A stretch of DNA of 64,000 bases from Streptomyces sp. NBC_01016 (lineage in GTDB: Bacteria > Actinomycetota > Actinomycetes > Streptomycetales > Streptomycetaceae), in the NCBI RefSeq assembly GCF_026341035.1, contig NZ_JAPEOQ010000002.1:1922001-1986000 (forward strand), given 5' to 3'. The stretch's first letter is position 1, and every line of letters begins with the position of its first letter. Positions 42,737-51,401 of the stretch are shown here, piece by piece. A program made the position numbers and the translations under genes. The notes below the pieces were generated by a model. The model was not told the origin of the DNA. It did not search any database and saw only the letters and a list, made by a program, of their open reading frames with translations.

Positions 42737-42895
42737 TCAGTTGCTGCGTGACGCCACCATCGCCACAGTGAGCAGGCCGAGCACCACCCAGCCGAACCAC
42801 AGCCACCCGTTGCTGCCGAGCGCCACCGTGTAGGCGGTCACGGCCACCAGGCCGCCCACGGTGAACGCACCCATCGTCTTCGTGGAACCGGGCAT
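42737..42895 (-). CDS. Tiny membrane protein, 52 residues
   Basis: An overlooked small gene: ATG at 42895 preceded by GGGAGGAGGG, stop TGA at 42737. The translation begins MPGSTKTMGAFTVGGLVAVT and has two hydrophobic stretches (about 9-26 and 31-48) around a short GSNGW loop. The strong ribosome site and high GC3 support it. Function unknown; it lies between the SSI-type gene (convergent) and the CtaG-like gene. Confidence 0.72.
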   Translation of the reverse strand: MPGSTKTMGAFTVGGLVAVTAYTVALGSNGWLWFGWVVLGLLTVAMVASRSN

Positions 42896-42967
42896 GACAC
42901 CCTCCTCCCAGCGGCCGGACGGAGTCCGAGCCGCGACCAGGAGGCCATATTCACCCGTAACGGGGTA

Positions 42968-43012
42968 GTGGCGCTACTGCCGCGCGCGGGGTGGCGCTAC
43001 TGGCCGCGCGCG
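42968..43012. repeat. 23-bp imperfect direct repeat duplicating the CtaG gene stop region
   Basis: GTGGCGCTACTGCCGCGCGCG at 42968 and GTGGCGCTACTGGCCGCGCG at 42991 are direct repeats with a 23-base period. The second copy contains the last codons and TAG stop (CTA at 42997-42999) of the CtaG-like gene; the first copy repeats it just downstream. Confidence 0.75.
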
Positions 43013-43950
43013 TTGAGGGAGGCCAGGTAGGCGTTGTACGCCGCCAGCTCCTTGTCGCCGTCCCGGTCCGCGGCCCGGTCCTTGCGGCGCGCCTGCCGGT
43101 CCTCCGACTTCTTCCACTGGAAGAGCAGGGCCAGCAGCACAAGCACTGAAGGCACCTCGCTGAACGCCCAGGCGATGCCGCCCGCCGCCGTCTGGTCGGC
43201 GAGCGGATCGATGCCCAGCGAGGCCGGCGGATTCTCGAACGTGCCGACCATCGTCGTCGACGCCATCATCAGCGCGATCCCGAAGAAGGCGTGGAACGGC
43301 ATGCCCGCGAACAGCTCCAGCATCCGCATCACATAGCCGGGCCGGTTGGGCCCCGGGTCCACGCCCATGATCGGCCAGAAGAACACCAGGCCGACGGCGA
43401 GGAAGTGCACCATCATCGCGAGGTGGCCGACCTTGGACCCCATGAGGAAGTCGAAGAGCGGCGTGAAGTAGAGCGCGTACAGGCTCGCGATGAACAGCGG
43501 GATCGTGAAGGCCGCGTGCGTGATGATCCGCATGTACCGGCTGTGCAGCAGCGCGAGGAGCAGCTCGCGCGGCCCCTTGTTGCCGCGCTTCGCGGACACC
43601 GGCAGCGCCCGCAGCGCGAGCGTGATCGGGGCGCCCATCAGGAGCAGGATCGGCGACAGCATGCTGATGACCATGTGTTGCACCATGTGCACGCTGAACA
43701 TGACCATGCCGTAGTCGTTGAGCTTCGTGCACATCACCAGACCGATGGTGAGCACGCCCACGACGTACGCGATCGTCCGGGACACCGGCCACGCGTCACC
43801 GCGCCGGGCCAGGCGCAGCACGCCCCATCCGTAGAGGGCGAGCGCCAGCAGGCACCCGACGAGGAAGAAGGGGTCGGCCGACCATTGAAGGCCACGCCCC
43901 AGCGTGAACGGCGGCAGATCCATGTTCATGCCGTGCCCGCTGTGATCCAT
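42997..43950 (-). CDS. CtaG-like cytochrome c oxidase assembly / copper protein (PF09678)
   Basis: A 317-residue polytopic membrane protein with a His/Met-rich N-terminus (MDHSGHGMNMDLPP) and about seven TM helices. The motif FSVHMVQHMVISMLSP followed by GHLAMMVHFLAVGL matches the Caa3_CtaG family that helps load copper into heme-copper oxidases. The C-terminus is charged and cytoplasmic. Its upstream neighbour pfkA is separated by a strong terminator, so it is transcribed alone. Confidence 0.9.
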   Translation of the reverse strand: MDHSGHGMNMDLPPFTLGRGLQWSADPFFLVGCLLALALYGWGVLRLARRGDAWPVSRTIAYVVGVLTIGLVMCTKLNDYGMVMFSVHMVQHMVISMLSPILLLMGAPITLALRALPVSAKRGNKGPRELLLALLHSRYMRIITHAAFTIPLFIASLYALYFTPLFDFLMGSKVGHLAMMVHFLAVGLVFFWPIMGVDPGPNRPGYVMRMLELFAGMPFHAFFGIALMMASTTMVGTFENPPASLGIDPLADQTAAGGIAWAFSEVPSVLVLLALLFQWKKSEDRQARRKDRAADRDGDKELAAYNAYLASLNARGQ

Positions 43951-44000
43951 CCGCCGGCTCCTGTTGCTCGTTTCGTACGGATTGTGCGCACCCAGAGTAG

Positions 44001-44036
44001 AACTGCCCCCGGCCGCTGTTTCGGCCGGGGGCAGTT
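44001..44036 (-). terminator. 15-bp perfect hairpin terminator after pfkA
   Basis: AACTGCCCCCGGCCG (44001-44015) pairs exactly with 44022-44036 with loop CTGTTT. It lies 40 bases beyond the pfkA stop on the minus strand and before the CtaG-like gene. Confidence 0.88.
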
Positions 44037-44050
44037 CTGTGTGTCCTGGA

Positions 44051-44078
44051 GCGGGTGTGGATCAGCGGGTGTGGATCA
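44051..44078. repeat. 14-bp tandem duplication at the pfkA stop codon
   Basis: GCGGGTGTGGATCA occurs twice in tandem (44051-44064 and 44065-44078). The second unit contains the pfkA stop (TCA at 44076-44078 on the plus strand), so the duplication created a second TGA just beyond, in a frame shifted by two bases. Confidence 0.85.
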
Positions 44079-45101
44079 GAGCACGCACTCGGCTTCGGCG
44101 TACCGCTCGTCCGGGACCGTCTTCAGCGTCTCCACGGCCTCGGCCAGCGGCACCATCAGGATGTCGGTGCCACGCAGCGCGGTCATCTTGCCGAACTCGC
44201 CGCGGTGCACGGCCTCCACGGCGTGCCAGCCGAACCGCGTCGCGAGCACGCGGTCGTACGCGGTGGGGGTGCCGCCGCGCTGCACATGACCGAGGATCAC
44301 GGGGCGTGCCTCCTTGCCGAGGCGCTGCTCCAGCTCGATGGAGAGCTGGCGGGCGATCCCCGCGAAGCGCTCGTGGCCGTAGACGTCCTTGCCGCCCTCG
44401 TCGTACTCCATCGAACCGGCCCGCGGCTTGGCGCCCTCGGCGACGACCACGATGGCGAACTTCTTGCCGGCCTCGAACCGCTCACCGACCTTCTTGGTCA
44501 GCTCGTCGATGTCGAAGGGGCGTTCCGGCACGACGACGGCGTGCGCGCCCGCGGCCATGCCGGAGTGCAGCGCGATCCAGCCGGTGTGCCGGCCCATGAC
44601 CTCGACGATCAGCACGCGCTGGTGCGACTCGGCGGTGGTCTTGAGGCGGTCGAGGGCCTCAGTGGCGACGCCGACGGCCGTGTCGAAGCCGAACGTCACG
44701 TCGGTGACGGCGATGTCGTTGTCGATCGTCTTCGGTACGCCGACGATCGGGAGGCCGTTGTCCGAGAGGAGGCGGGCCGCCTTCAGGGTGCCCTCGCCGC
44801 CGATCGGAATGATCGCGTCGAGACCGAGGTCCGCGACGTGCTCCTTGGCCCGCTCGATGCCGTCACGCAGATGCGCGGGCTGTACGCGGGAGGAGCCGAG
44901 GATGGTGCCGCCGCGGGCGAGGATGCCGCCCACCGCGTCGAGGTCCAGCTTGCGGTAGTCGCACTCGAGCAGGCCCTTCCACCCGTCGTGGAAGCCGATG
45001 ACCTCGTCGCCGTGGTCGACGACGGCACGGTGCACGACCGAACGGATCACGGCGTTCAGGCCGGGGCAGTCGCCGCCTGAAGTGAGGACACCAATACGCA
45101 T
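44076..45101 (-). CDS. pfkA: 6-phosphofructokinase (actinobacterial type)
   Basis: A 341-residue phosphofructokinase for the committed step of glycolysis. GVLTSGGDCPGLNAVIR, IGGEGTLKAA, GVPKTIDNDIAVTDVTFGFD and EVMGRHTGWIALHSGMA are the family blocks. The donor-determining residues are mixed: Gly at the GGEGT site favours ATP, Lys in PKTID is typical of pyrophosphate enzymes; Streptomyces enzymes of this mixed type are ATP-dependent. Alone on its transcript, ending in a strong hairpin. Confidence 0.94.
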   Translation of the reverse strand: MRIGVLTSGGDCPGLNAVIRSVVHRAVVDHGDEVIGFHDGWKGLLECDYRKLDLDAVGGILARGGTILGSSRVQPAHLRDGIERAKEHVADLGLDAIIPIGGEGTLKAARLLSDNGLPIVGVPKTIDNDIAVTDVTFGFDTAVGVATEALDRLKTTAESHQRVLIVEVMGRHTGWIALHSGMAAGAHAVVVPERPFDIDELTKKVGERFEAGKKFAIVVVAEGAKPRAGSMEYDEGGKDVYGHERFAGIARQLSIELEQRLGKEARPVILGHVQRGGTPTAYDRVLATRFGWHAVEAVHRGEFGKMTALRGTDILMVPLAEAVETLKTVPDERYAEAECVL

Positions 45102-45278
45102 AAGCCCGGATTACCTTTGCAGACGTGGGCCGATGGCCGGACTGCGTCGTCCGCCTTGACCCCCGTACCTTATCGGCGGCCGGGGGCCCGACCGCACCGG
45201 GCGTCCGACTGGTGGACTGGCCTGCTCACATGGGCGCGTGGGTGCCCTAAAGGGCCCTGGGGGAGGGCTCCGAGAGGA

Positions 45279-46016
45279 TCAGGCGGGCTGCGTCGTAGCA
45301 GCCGCGATCCGCTCGCTGCGGAGCTCCTCGTACCAGTGGTCGTTCACCGGCGGCAGCGCGTTCACATCGAGCGCCAGCTTGATCAGCAGGTCGGCGATCT
45401 GCGGATTGCGCGCGAGTACGGGCCCGTGCATGTACGTGCCGAAAACGGTGTCGTTGAAGGCGCCTTCGGTGCCGTCCCCCGTGCCGTTGCCCTTGCCCAT
45501 CCGGGTCCGGGCGAAGGCCCGCGCCGTGGGGCCGAGGTGCGTGACGCCCTGGTGGTTCTCGAAGCCGGTCAGCTCCGGCAGGCCCAACGACGGGTCGATG
45601 TCGCCCAGTACGTCACCGACGCAGCGCTCGCCCTCGCCGCGCGTCGAGACGACGTCGAGCAGGCCGAGGCCGGGCTCGCGCTCACCGAGGTCGTTCACGA
45701 ACTCGTGGCCGAGGATCTGGTAACCGGCGCACACGGAGAAGACGATCGCGCCGTTGGCCACCGCGCGCTCCAGGCCGCCGTCGCGGCGCAGCCGCTCCGC
45801 CGCGAGGCGCTGCGGACGGTCCTCGCCGCCGCCGATGAGGTAGATGTCGCCGGAGGTCGGCACGGCCTGGTCGCTGCGCACGTCGTAGCGCTCGACCTGG
45901 AGGCGGCGCTGCTGGGCGCGGCGCTCCACCACCAGAGCGTTGCCCTGGTCGCCGTAGGTGCTCAGGAGGTCGGGGTAGACCCACACGAGACGCAGGCTGT
46001 TGTCACTCATGCTCAT
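45279..46016 (-). CDS. gatD: Lipid II isoglutaminyl synthase, glutaminase subunit
   Basis: A 245-residue class I glutamine amidotransferase-like protein (GATase_3). The nucleophile Cys is in VFSVCAGYQILG, and the His in FGTYMHGPVLARN. It supplies ammonia to MurT for amidating D-Glu of lipid II to D-isoglutamine, needed for peptidoglycan cross-linking. It sits 34 bases downstream of murT in the expected two-gene operon. Confidence 0.93.
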   Translation of the reverse strand: MSMSDNSLRLVWVYPDLLSTYGDQGNALVVERRAQQRRLQVERYDVRSDQAVPTSGDIYLIGGGEDRPQRLAAERLRRDGGLERAVANGAIVFSVCAGYQILGHEFVNDLGEREPGLGLLDVVSTRGEGERCVGDVLGDIDPSLGLPELTGFENHQGVTHLGPTARAFARTRMGKGNGTGDGTEGAFNDTVFGTYMHGPVLARNPQIADLLIKLALDVNALPPVNDHWYEELRSERIAAATTQPA

Positions 46017-46050
46017 GATCCTTCGCTGTTCGCGCTCTGTGTGGGGCTCG

Positions 46051-47289
46051 TCAGTTGCCCACGCGGCGGCGGACGTCCTGGAAGGCGGTGTAGTTGGCGA
46101 TCAGCTCGATCCGCCCGGGGGGCGACATCTGCACCGCCTCGTCGAGCGTTTCGCAGACCCGGAAGTCCAGGCCCGCGACCTCGAGGCGGACCGCGAGGTC
46201 GAGCCGGCGGTCGCCGATCACGCAGATCGGGTGCCCGGCCAGGCGCGTGTAGTCGACGTCCCACAGCCAGGAGGTGTCGGTGCCGTCGGCGCCCCGCGCG
46301 TTCACCGAGAGGATCACCGGGGTCGGCGGCGGGTCGATCAGAGTGAACGTTTCGAGCCAGCCCGCCGGGTTCTTGGCGAGCAGCAGCCGGAGGTCGCGCT
46401 CCTGGAACTGCACGACGTCGTAGCGCCCCGCCACGGCCTGCACCTGGTACATGCGCTCCAGGGCGACCTGCGGGGGCACCCCGAAGCAGGCGGCCACGGC
46501 CGCGGACGTCGCCGCGTTCGCCTTGTTGGCGCGGCCCGGCAGTTGGAGGTTGATCGGCCATGCGGAGCCGTGCGGGTCGATGACGTGGTCGCCCTGGAGC
46601 GCCCAGCTCGCGAGCGGGCGGCGGAAGCCGCACTCGCCGCAGAACCAGTCGTCACCGGGGCGCTGCATCACGCCGCCGCACGCCGGGCAGGACCAGGCGT
46701 CGTCCTTCCACTCCTGGCCCGCGGCGACCCACACCACGTTCGGCGAGGAGGAGGCGGCCCAGACGATCAGCGGGTCGTCCGCGTTCGCGATCACGATGGC
46801 CTTCGAACCGGACAGGCCCTCGCGCCACTTCTCGGCGAGCATGCGGGTCTCGCCGGCGCGGTCCAGCTGGTCGCGCGAGAGGTTGAGCAGCGCGATCGCC
46901 TTCGGGTCGGTGTCGCGGGCGACACCGGCCAGGTACTTCTCGTCTACTTCGATCACGCCGTACTTGGCCTCGCCGCCGCCGGCCAGGGCGGAGGTGATGC
47001 CCGCGGGCATGTTCGCCCCCAGCGCGTTCGAGACGACGGGGCCGCTGGCGCGCAGTGCCTCCGCGAGCAGTCGCGTGGTCGTCGTCTTGCCGTTCGTGGC
47101 CGAGACGAGCACCACGTCCAGGTGCTGGGCGACCCGCGCGAGCAGCTCGGGGTCGAGCCGCAGCGCGACCTTGCCGCCGATCACTGATCCGCTGCCGCGG
47201 CCCGCCGCCCGCGACACCGCGGCCGCGGCCCTGCCCGCGGTGACGGCCAGCTTGGCCCGCGGAGTCATCGGCTCCGAGTTGCCTGACAT
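46051..47289 (-). CDS. murT: Lipid II isoglutaminyl synthase, Mur-ligase subunit
   Basis: A 412-residue Mur-ligase-like enzyme with the ATP loop VSATNGKTTTTRLLAEA, the central LLNLSRDQLDRAGE motif, a four-Cys zinc ribbon (CPACGGVM then FCGECGF) special to MurT, and the DUF1727 C-terminal domain. With GatD it amidates lipid II. Divergent from peptide deformylase, with a 141-base shared promoter region. Confidence 0.94.
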   Translation of the reverse strand: MSGNSEPMTPRAKLAVTAGRAAAAVSRAAGRGSGSVIGGKVALRLDPELLARVAQHLDVVLVSATNGKTTTTRLLAEALRASGPVVSNALGANMPAGITSALAGGGEAKYGVIEVDEKYLAGVARDTDPKAIALLNLSRDQLDRAGETRMLAEKWREGLSGSKAIVIANADDPLIVWAASSSPNVVWVAAGQEWKDDAWSCPACGGVMQRPGDDWFCGECGFRRPLASWALQGDHVIDPHGSAWPINLQLPGRANKANAATSAAVAACFGVPPQVALERMYQVQAVAGRYDVVQFQERDLRLLLAKNPAGWLETFTLIDPPPTPVILSVNARGADGTDTSWLWDVDYTRLAGHPICVIGDRRLDLAVRLEVAGLDFRVCETLDEAVQMSPPGRIELIANYTAFQDVRRRVGN

Positions 47290-47430
47290 CTTCCTGGGTC
47301 CTCCTTGCGTACCGCGCCGCGCCTGCCCCCGGCATCGATTGTGGGCTCAGCCTATCGAGATCCTCTGACAAGCCCGAACAGTGGCACCACCAGCACTTCG
47401 TGGTGCGTACTGGACCGTACCCTTACCGGC

Positions 47431-47985
47431 ATGCGACACGGCTCGATCCCGGGCGCCTCAGGGCGCGTACGACCCCTGACCCTGCTCGGTGAAACCGTGC
47501 TGCACCAACCCTGCGCCCAGGTAACGGACTTCGGCCCGGACCTCGCGCGCCTGGTCGAGGACATGTTCGCCACGATGTACGCGGCGCAGGGCGTGGGCCT
47601 CGCCGCGAACCAGGTCGGCGAGGGACTTCGGGTCTTCGTCTTCGACTGTGAGGATGACGACGATGTGCGCCACGTCGGCCACGTCGTGAACCCGCGTCTG
47701 GTCGAGGCCGACGGCGACGTGATCCGCGGCCCCGAGGGCTGCCTGTCGCTCCCGGGCCTCGAGGCGGGCACGCCCCGCTTCGACCACGCGCGCGTGGAGG
47801 GGTACGACCTCGGCGGCGAACCTGTGGTGATCCACGGCACGGGCTGGTTCGCCCGCTGCCTCCAGCACGAGTGCGACCACTTGGAGGGTCGTACGTACAC
47901 GGAGCGGGTCACCGGGTGGCGCCGCAGGAAGGTGCTGCGGCAGGCTGCCAGGGCGCCTTGGGCGTCAGGGTCCGTTCCGTCCTGA
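47431..47985 (+). CDS. def: Peptide deformylase
   Basis: A 184-residue metalloenzyme removing the N-terminal formyl group from new proteins. The three motifs are GVGLAANQV, EGCLSLPG (Cys ligand) and LQHECDHLEG (HExxH-type His ligands; here HECDH). Start ATG at 47431. Streptomyces carry several copies, so this may not be the only one. Its 3' end is next to the convergent TetR gene. Confidence 0.94.
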   Translation: MRHGSIPGASGRVRPLTLLGETVLHQPCAQVTDFGPDLARLVEDMFATMYAAQGVGLAANQVGEGLRVFVFDCEDDDDVRHVGHVVNPRLVEADGDVIRGPEGCLSLPGLEAGTPRFDHARVEGYDLGGEPVVIHGTGWFARCLQHECDHLEGRTYTERVTGWRRRKVLRQAARAPWASGSVPS

Positions 47986-47998
47986 GGCGTCGGCCCGG

Positions 47999-48652
47999 TC
48001 AGAAGCCGGGGCCGCCCACCTTGTCGCCCGCCGCGGCGAGGCGCCCCCACAGCAGATCGGCCAGTGCGCGCACCAACTCGGCGCGCTCGCACGGGCGGTC
48101 ACCGAGCCACCAGTCACCGGCGGCGTGCATCATGCCGACGATCCCGTGCCCCCACACACGCGCGAGTTGCTGGCTGCCGGGGCCGAGGTCCACGCGCTCC
48201 TCGATGACCTCGGCCAGCTCCTCGCCCATCCGGCGCAGCAGCGGCGCCGAGTGCCGTCCGACGTCGAACCCGGATTCGGCGGGGGCGCCCTCCGACGGAT
48301 GCATCAGGAAGCGGTAGACCTGAGGGCGGGCCTCGATCGCCGCCAAGTAGGTGTCGAGCGTCGCCTCCACGCGCTCGCGCCGCTCCGCGGGCGCGTCCAG
48401 GGCGGCCCGCAGCGAGGCGAGCAGCGCGTCCGTGTGGCGCATGGCGAGCGCGGCGTAGAGGCCGCCCTTGTCGCCGAAGTGCCGGTACAGGATCGGCTTG
48501 GTGATCCCGGCCTCGGCCGCGATGGCGTTCATCGAGGCGCCGGGGCCGTCCCGGAGCACCACCCGGTCCGCGGCCTCAAGCAGCTCGCGGCGCCGACGCT
48601 CGGCGGCGGACTGTTGGTCCGCGCGCTGATCGTTCCGTTGTGTGGTCTCCAT
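47999..48652 (-). CDS. TetR-family regulator (fatty-acid type)
   Basis: A 217-residue repressor with the N-terminal HTH (about 20-75, ASMNAIAAEAGITKPILYRH). GGGGAGA precedes ATG at 48652. The C-terminal ligand domain is of the TetR_C type (MHAAGDWWLGDRP). It is divergent from an acyl-CoA dehydrogenase gene and several GTAAC half-sites lie between, so it probably senses an acyl-CoA and represses both. Confidence 0.9.
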   Translation of the reverse strand: METTQRNDQRADQQSAAERRRRELLEAADRVVLRDGPGASMNAIAAEAGITKPILYRHFGDKGGLYAALAMRHTDALLASLRAALDAPAERRERVEATLDTYLAAIEARPQVYRFLMHPSEGAPAESGFDVGRHSAPLLRRMGEELAEVIEERVDLGPGSQQLARVWGHGIVGMMHAAGDWWLGDRPCERAELVRALADLLWGRLAAAGDKVGGPGF

Positions 48653-48695
48653 GAGCTCTCCCCACCCCCGTGCGATTGCCTGACGCACGCGAAAG

Positions 48696-48786
48696 GTAAC
48701 ACCCGATGGCCATCCGGTATCGAACGCGCACTCGGAGGTTGACAGGGGCTACTCGCCAGTAACAGACTCGAGTTACCTTAAGTAAC
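48696..48786. promoter_or_regulatory. Divergent promoter with repeated GTAAC/GTTAC half-sites
   Basis: GTAAC at 48696-48700 and 48759-48763, GTTAC at 48772-48776 and GTAAC at 48782-48786. The last three make overlapping inverted pairs (GTAAC-8-GTTAC and GTTAC-5-GTAAC). TTGACA (48739-48744) is a good -35 for the dehydrogenase gene, so the pairs cover the -10 and start region, as expected for a TetR repressor. Confidence 0.65.
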
Positions 48787-48814
48787 ACAGTATTGCGTGC
48801 GCCCTGGAGGGGTT

Positions 48815-50041
48815 ATGGCCGAGTTCACCATGGATCTCAGCGACGAGCAGAAGGAAGTCCGTGACTGGCTGCACGGCTTCGCCGCCGATGTGATTCGCCC
48901 CGCGGCCGCCGAGTGGGACGAGCGCGAGGAGACCCCCTGGCCGGTCATCCAGGAAGCGGCCAAGCTCGGAATCTACTCCCTGGACTTCTACGCGCAGCAG
49001 TTCTTCGACCCTTCGGGCCTCGGCATTCCGATGGCCATGGAGGAGCTGTTCTGGGGCGACGCGGGCATCGGCCTGTCCATCGTCGGCACGGGCCTCGCCG
49101 CGGTCGGCGTCCTCGCCAACGGCACCGAGGAGCAGATCGGCACCTGGATCCCGCAGATGTACGGCGACGCGAACGACGTGAAGGTGGCCGCCTTCTGCTC
49201 CTCCGAGCCGGACGCCGGCTCCGATGTCGCCGCGATGCGCACGCGTGCCGTCTACGACGAGGCCAAGGACGAGTGGGTCCTGAACGGCACCAAGACGTGG
49301 GCGACGAACGGCGGCATCGCCAATGTCCACGTGGTCGTCGCCTCCGTGGACGCGGAGCTCGGCTCCAAGGGGCACGCCTCCTTCATCGTGCCGCCGAACA
49401 CCCCCGGTCTGTCCCAGGGGCAGAAGTTCAAGAAGCACGGCATCCGCGCCTCGCACACCGCCGAGGTCGTCCTGGAGAACGTCCGGGTGCCCGGCTCCTG
49501 CCTGCTCGGCGGCAAGGACAAGCTCGACGAGCGCCTGGCCCGCTCGCGGGAGAAGGCCAAGAAGGGCGGCGAGCGCGTGAAGAACGCCGCGATGGCCACC
49601 TTCGAGGCCTCGCGTCCCGCCGTCGGCGCCATGGCGGTCGGCACGGCCCGCGCCGCCTACGAGGAGGCCCTGGAGTACGCGAAGACGCGCGAGCAGTTCG
49701 GCCGCCCGATCATCGACAACCAGGGCGTGGCCTTCCAACTCGCCGACATGCGCACCCAGATCGACGCCGCGCGCCTCCTGGTGTGGCGTGCCTCCTGGAT
49801 GGCGTCCACGGGCAAGAAGTTCGAGAACGCCGAGGGCTCCATGTCCAAGCTGTTCGCGAGCGAGACCGCCAAGAAGGTCAGCGCCCAGGCCGTCCAGATC
49901 CTCGGCGGCAACGGCTTCACCCGCGAGTACCCCGTGGAGCGCATGCACCGCGACGCCGCGATCTACACGATCTTCGAGGGCACGAGCGAGATCCAGCGCC
50001 TGGTCATCGCCCGCACCCTCTCGGGCATGCCGATCCGCTAG
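48815..50041 (+). CDS. Acyl-CoA dehydrogenase
   Basis: A 408-residue flavin enzyme. FCSSEPDAGSDVAAMRTRA and TWATNGGIAN bind FAD, RTREQFGRPI-type sequence (AKTREQFGRPIIDNQGV) and the catalytic Glu in YTIFEGTSEIQ are in place. It catalyses alpha,beta-dehydrogenation of acyl-CoA. GGAGGGG precedes ATG at 48815; an in-frame GTG/ATG 18 bases earlier is weaker. The central KKGGERVKNAAMATFEASR insert is common in actinobacterial members. Confidence 0.94.
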   Translation: MAEFTMDLSDEQKEVRDWLHGFAADVIRPAAAEWDEREETPWPVIQEAAKLGIYSLDFYAQQFFDPSGLGIPMAMEELFWGDAGIGLSIVGTGLAAVGVLANGTEEQIGTWIPQMYGDANDVKVAAFCSSEPDAGSDVAAMRTRAVYDEAKDEWVLNGTKTWATNGGIANVHVVVASVDAELGSKGHASFIVPPNTPGLSQGQKFKKHGIRASHTAEVVLENVRVPGSCLLGGKDKLDERLARSREKAKKGGERVKNAAMATFEASRPAVGAMAVGTARAAYEEALEYAKTREQFGRPIIDNQGVAFQLADMRTQIDAARLLVWRASWMASTGKKFENAEGSMSKLFASETAKKVSAQAVQILGGNGFTREYPVERMHRDAAIYTIFEGTSEIQRLVIARTLSGMPIR

Positions 50042-50048
50042 CGGGTTT

Positions 50049-50084
50049 CGCGGTGGCCTCACCGATGTCGGAGAGGCCACCGCG
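50049..50084. terminator. 12-bp hairpin between convergent genes
   Basis: CGCGGTGGCCTC (50049-50060) pairs with GAGGCCACCGCG-type sequence at 50073-50084, 8 bases after the dehydrogenase stop and before the convergent SWIM gene. It is followed by an imperfect 16-base repeat (GGGACTGCGCCCGGT and GGGACTGTGCCCGGC). Confidence 0.75.
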
Positions 50085-50123
50085 GGACTGCGCCCGGTGG
50101 GACTGTGCCCGGCGGGACTCCGC

Positions 50124-51401
50124 CTACCCGTCCTCGTCGGCGGAGCCGAGGGCTCCGGCCAGCGCGGAGGCGGGGTCGGACGCCGAGGGCCCGGCGGGAG
50201 CCCAGCGACCGCGCTGCTTGCGGTAGGGCCACCAGCGACCGTCCCGGCCGAGCCGCAGTTGGGCCTGCCCGTCGGCGGTGCTCCAGCGGCCGCGGGCGGC
50301 CTTGAGTGCGGGGCGCTCGTCGTCGTCCCAGGCCGCGTCGAGCGCGGCACGCGCGCGTACCAGGCCTTCCGCGTCCGGGGTCCGGTCCTCGTCCAGTACG
50401 TCGAGCGCGGCGGCGCCCCCGTACTCCCAGGCGTGCACGGCGAGCGTCAGGCCCTCCCGGCCGCGGCCACCGACCTCGGCGAGCCGTGCCCGGATGTGCG
50501 GCACGGGGGACGCGGAGGCCAGGCGTACGGCGTCCTGCGGCACGGTCAATTCCGGTGGGGCAGGGCGCTGTTCGTGCCCGGGGGACAGTGCCTCCGCGAG
50601 CAGCCGGTGCGCTTCGGTCGCCGCCTGCGCGCCGAGGAAGCCGAGCGCGTCGACGTCCGTGCCCGCGGGTGGTGCCGTCTCCGTGTCGAGCGACGGCGGC
50701 AGGCCGGGCTCGTCGGGCAGCGGCGGCGGACCCGGCAGCGGTGGCAGCACGATCGCCGACGCGTACGCCTCGGCCGCGTCCACCCCCTCGGCCTCCCGGG
50801 CTTCGTGCGGCGCCTCCGGTTCGGTGCGTACGGTGCTGCGCACCTGAAGCTCGTCGAGCAGCGCGCGCTCGCCGCGCCCGCGCAGCAGGAGCAGCACGAA
50901 CGGATCCTGGTCCAGCAGACGGGCGAGCTGATAGCTCAGCGCCGCCGTGTGCGCGCAGTGGTCCCAGGCGTCGCAGTCGCAGCGCGGCTCCAAGTCGCCG
51001 ATCCCCGGCAGGAGTTCCACACCCGAGGCCGAGGCGTCCTCCACGAGGTGCGGCGGCATGTCGCGGTCCAGGAGCGCCGCGATGTGCCCGGCCCGCTCGG
51101 CCGCCATCGTCAGGAAGCCGTCCCACTCGTCCTCGTCCAGGCACTGCAGCAGCACGTCCGAGCGGTGTGTGGCGCCGCCGCGGTCCTCCACCACCGCGGT
51201 GATGCGACCCGGCCGGACCGACACCGCGCCCACCGCTCCCGCGCGCGCGAGCCTGCGCCCCGCCTTCAGCTGCGCGGTGTCGAGCGCGGTGTCCTCCAGG
51301 GCCTTCAACCAGGCCTGCCCCCACCAGGTCTCGGCGAAGGCCCGCCCGCGCGCGGGCGGCAGTGCCGCGAACGTGCGCATGTCGTCTTCCATGTGGCTCA
51401 T
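50124..51401 (-). CDS. SWIM zinc-finger protein partnered with SNF2 helicase
   Basis: A 425-residue protein. The SWIM motif CxCxnCxH is RCDCDAWDHCAHTAAL (about residues 139-150), a zinc finger seen with SNF2 ATPases and predicted to bind DNA or protein. The rest is Pro/Glu-rich and partly disordered, with a C-terminal Trp/Arg-rich patch (GRWWPYRKQRGRWAP). It overlaps the SNF2 gene by four bases (ATGA) and surely acts with it. The pairing is conserved in actinobacteria; its function is not established. Confidence 0.9.
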   Translation of the reverse strand: MSHMEDDMRTFAALPPARGRAFAETWWGQAWLKALEDTALDTAQLKAGRRLARAGAVGAVSVRPGRITAVVEDRGGATHRSDVLLQCLDEDEWDGFLTMAAERAGHIAALLDRDMPPHLVEDASASGVELLPGIGDLEPRCDCDAWDHCAHTAALSYQLARLLDQDPFVLLLLRGRGERALLDELQVRSTVRTEPEAPHEAREAEGVDAAEAYASAIVLPPLPGPPPLPDEPGLPPSLDTETAPPAGTDVDALGFLGAQAATEAHRLLAEALSPGHEQRPAPPELTVPQDAVRLASASPVPHIRARLAEVGGRGREGLTLAVHAWEYGGAAALDVLDEDRTPDAEGLVRARAALDAAWDDDERPALKAARGRWSTADGQAQLRLGRDGRWWPYRKQRGRWAPAGPSASDPASALAGALGSADEDG

